The notes below the pieces were generated by a model, which was given only the letters and a program-made list of their open reading frames with translations, did not search any database and was not told the DNA's origin. This document shows, in pieces, positions 13,326 to 14,048 of a stretch of DNA of 14,048 nt. Origin of the DNA: UBA1756 sp045627805 (GTDB lineage Bacteria; Bacteroidota; Bacteroidia; Bacteroidales; WCHB1-69); NCBI GenBank assembly GCA_045627805.1, contig JAZQOJ010000063.1, positions 1 through 14,048 of the forward strand, read 5' to 3'. The translations under genes and the position numbers were made by a program. Each line of letters opens with the position of its first letter. The stretch's first letter is position 1.

Positions 13326-14048
13326 ATGAAAAAGAATCTTATTACCTTGCTTGTATCGGTTATTCTTGTGCTGGGAGTGAATCTCAGCGCGTCGGCTCAA
13401 ACGCCTCTCACCGAAGGCGGAGGCCCCGTCATCGACAACTGCTCCAGCCAGCTTTCATCGCATAATCTGCTGCGCAATGACGAGAAGTCGGCCACCTTTT
13501 ACCTTCATACTTACAGCCCGAATCCCAAGTTGCAGCATCAGGACATCGTTACCTACAACAAGTCAACGGGCACCGCGTTCCTTGAAACCGTGGACCTTCC
13601 CGCCAACTACCGCCACTTGTACTCCCGCGCCATCGGCGACCAGTACGTGGGCTACTACTATTGCTACAATGCGGCCAAGCGCACTTTCGACTATACCATT
13701 GGCACGATGCCGCAGAAGAAAAGCACCGACGGCGTGAAACAGGTCAAGCTGGAGGAACGTATCTCCATTGACCTCACGGGCAGAGGCGAAATCCTCAAGT
13801 ACTTTGCCGTTTCTCCCGACGAGTCGAAGTACGCCATCACGTTCATCGTTCCCAACGAAAGAAATCAGGCACCCTATTTCTACTGCTTCATTTACGACAA
13901 TACTGGAAAAGAGTTGTGGTACGACAAGTTCCTGCCCACCATCAACGGCGCGAGGTTTTCCATTCAGGACTTGCAGCTCAGCGATAAGGGTGAGCTGCTG
14001 GTGCTGGTTTACGCCTCGAAAGGCAAGAACAACACGGAGCAGGCCCCC
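13326..14048 (+). CDS. Secreted protein of unknown function, 3' end cut by window edge
   Basis: 241 codons are open from the ATG at 13326 to the last base, with no stop. The N-terminus MKKNLITLLVSVILVLGVNL followed by SASAQ is a clear signal peptide, cleaved around residue 24-25. The visible mature part has alternating beta-strand segments with many tyrosines and aromatic residues (for example YVGYYYCYN, about 113-121) and repeats of strand-turn-strand type such as KYFAVSPDESKYAITFIV and IQDLQLSDKGELLVLVYA. This is suggestive of a beta-propeller-like fold, which is inference only. No catalytic motif or sorting domain can be judged from this part. I do not recognise the family. Its promoter is packed against that of the divergent secreted protein gene. 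Confidence 0.85.
   Translation, partial: MKKNLITLLVSVILVLGVNLSASAQTPLTEGGGPVIDNCSSQLSSHNLLRNDEKSATFYLHTYSPNPKLQHQDIVTYNKSTGTAFLETVDLPANYRHLYSRAIGDQYVGYYYCYNAAKRTFDYTIGTMPQKKSTDGVKQVKLEERISIDLTGRGEILKYFAVSPDESKYAITFIVPNERNQAPYFYCFIYDNTGKELWYDKFLPTINGARFSIQDLQLSDKGELLVLVYASKGKNNTEQAP

Noticed and set aside
1..14048. Search for CRISPR repeats, insertion-sequence ends, attachment sites, riboswitches and replication origins
   Set aside because: No regularly spaced repeats, transposase or integrase genes, or recognisable riboswitch cores were seen when reading the window by eye.

Overview
The window is a piece of a Bacteroidota chromosome, most likely from an uncultured member of the order Bacteroidales. 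Four things point there. Most genes and the tRNA are preceded by the Bacteroidota -7 element TAnnTTTG, and Shine-Dalgarno sequences are absent. Two secreted proteins end in type IX secretion system (T9SS) sorting domains, one type A-like and one type B/gliding-motility type. An LpxD-like acyltransferase lies directly behind efp. A lipoprotein and a large secreted-protein family look typical of the phylum. No mobile element, CRISPR array, integrase or phage gene was seen, so this looks like resident chromosome.

Layout. 1-1269 (minus): efp followed by an lpxD-like gene cut by the window edge, with a TAATG stop/start overlap. 1421-3748 (plus): a large secreted PNGase F-type peptide:N-glycosidase with an N-terminal F5/8 type C domain and a C-terminal T9SS domain; all three catalytic acids of PNGase F can be placed. 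3968-7280 (plus): a probable two-gene unit, a small secreted protein of unknown function and a 945-residue CUB / P-domain / PKD / CHU_C surface protein, closed by a strong intrinsic terminator. 7475-8431 (plus): a solitary class-beta adenine-N6 DNA methyltransferase. It abuts, tail to tail with no spacer, a metallo-beta-lactamase-fold lipoprotein (8432-9178, minus). 9335-9408 (minus): tRNA with CAT anticodon, probably elongator Met, with its own promoter and terminator. 9660-11615 (plus): a membrane-anchored AsmA-like protein fused to a GT51 peptidoglycan glycosyltransferase domain. 11631-13240 (minus): a secreted protein of a conserved Bacteroidota family, a terminator-like hairpin, and a tiny one-helix membrane protein. 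13326-end (plus): the start of a secreted protein of unknown function, read divergently from the preceding gene through closely packed promoters.

The window mixes housekeeping genes (efp, lipid A-type acyltransferase, tRNA, cell-wall glycosyltransferase) with cell-surface genes. The strongest functional reading is an organism that exports enzymes and adhesive proteins through T9SS and can remove N-glycans from glycoproteins. No clearly new multi-gene system is evident. The most interesting items are the multidomain PNGase F, the small-protein/CUB-CHU_C pair, the AsmA-GT51 fusion, and the hairpin directly in front of the small membrane gene.
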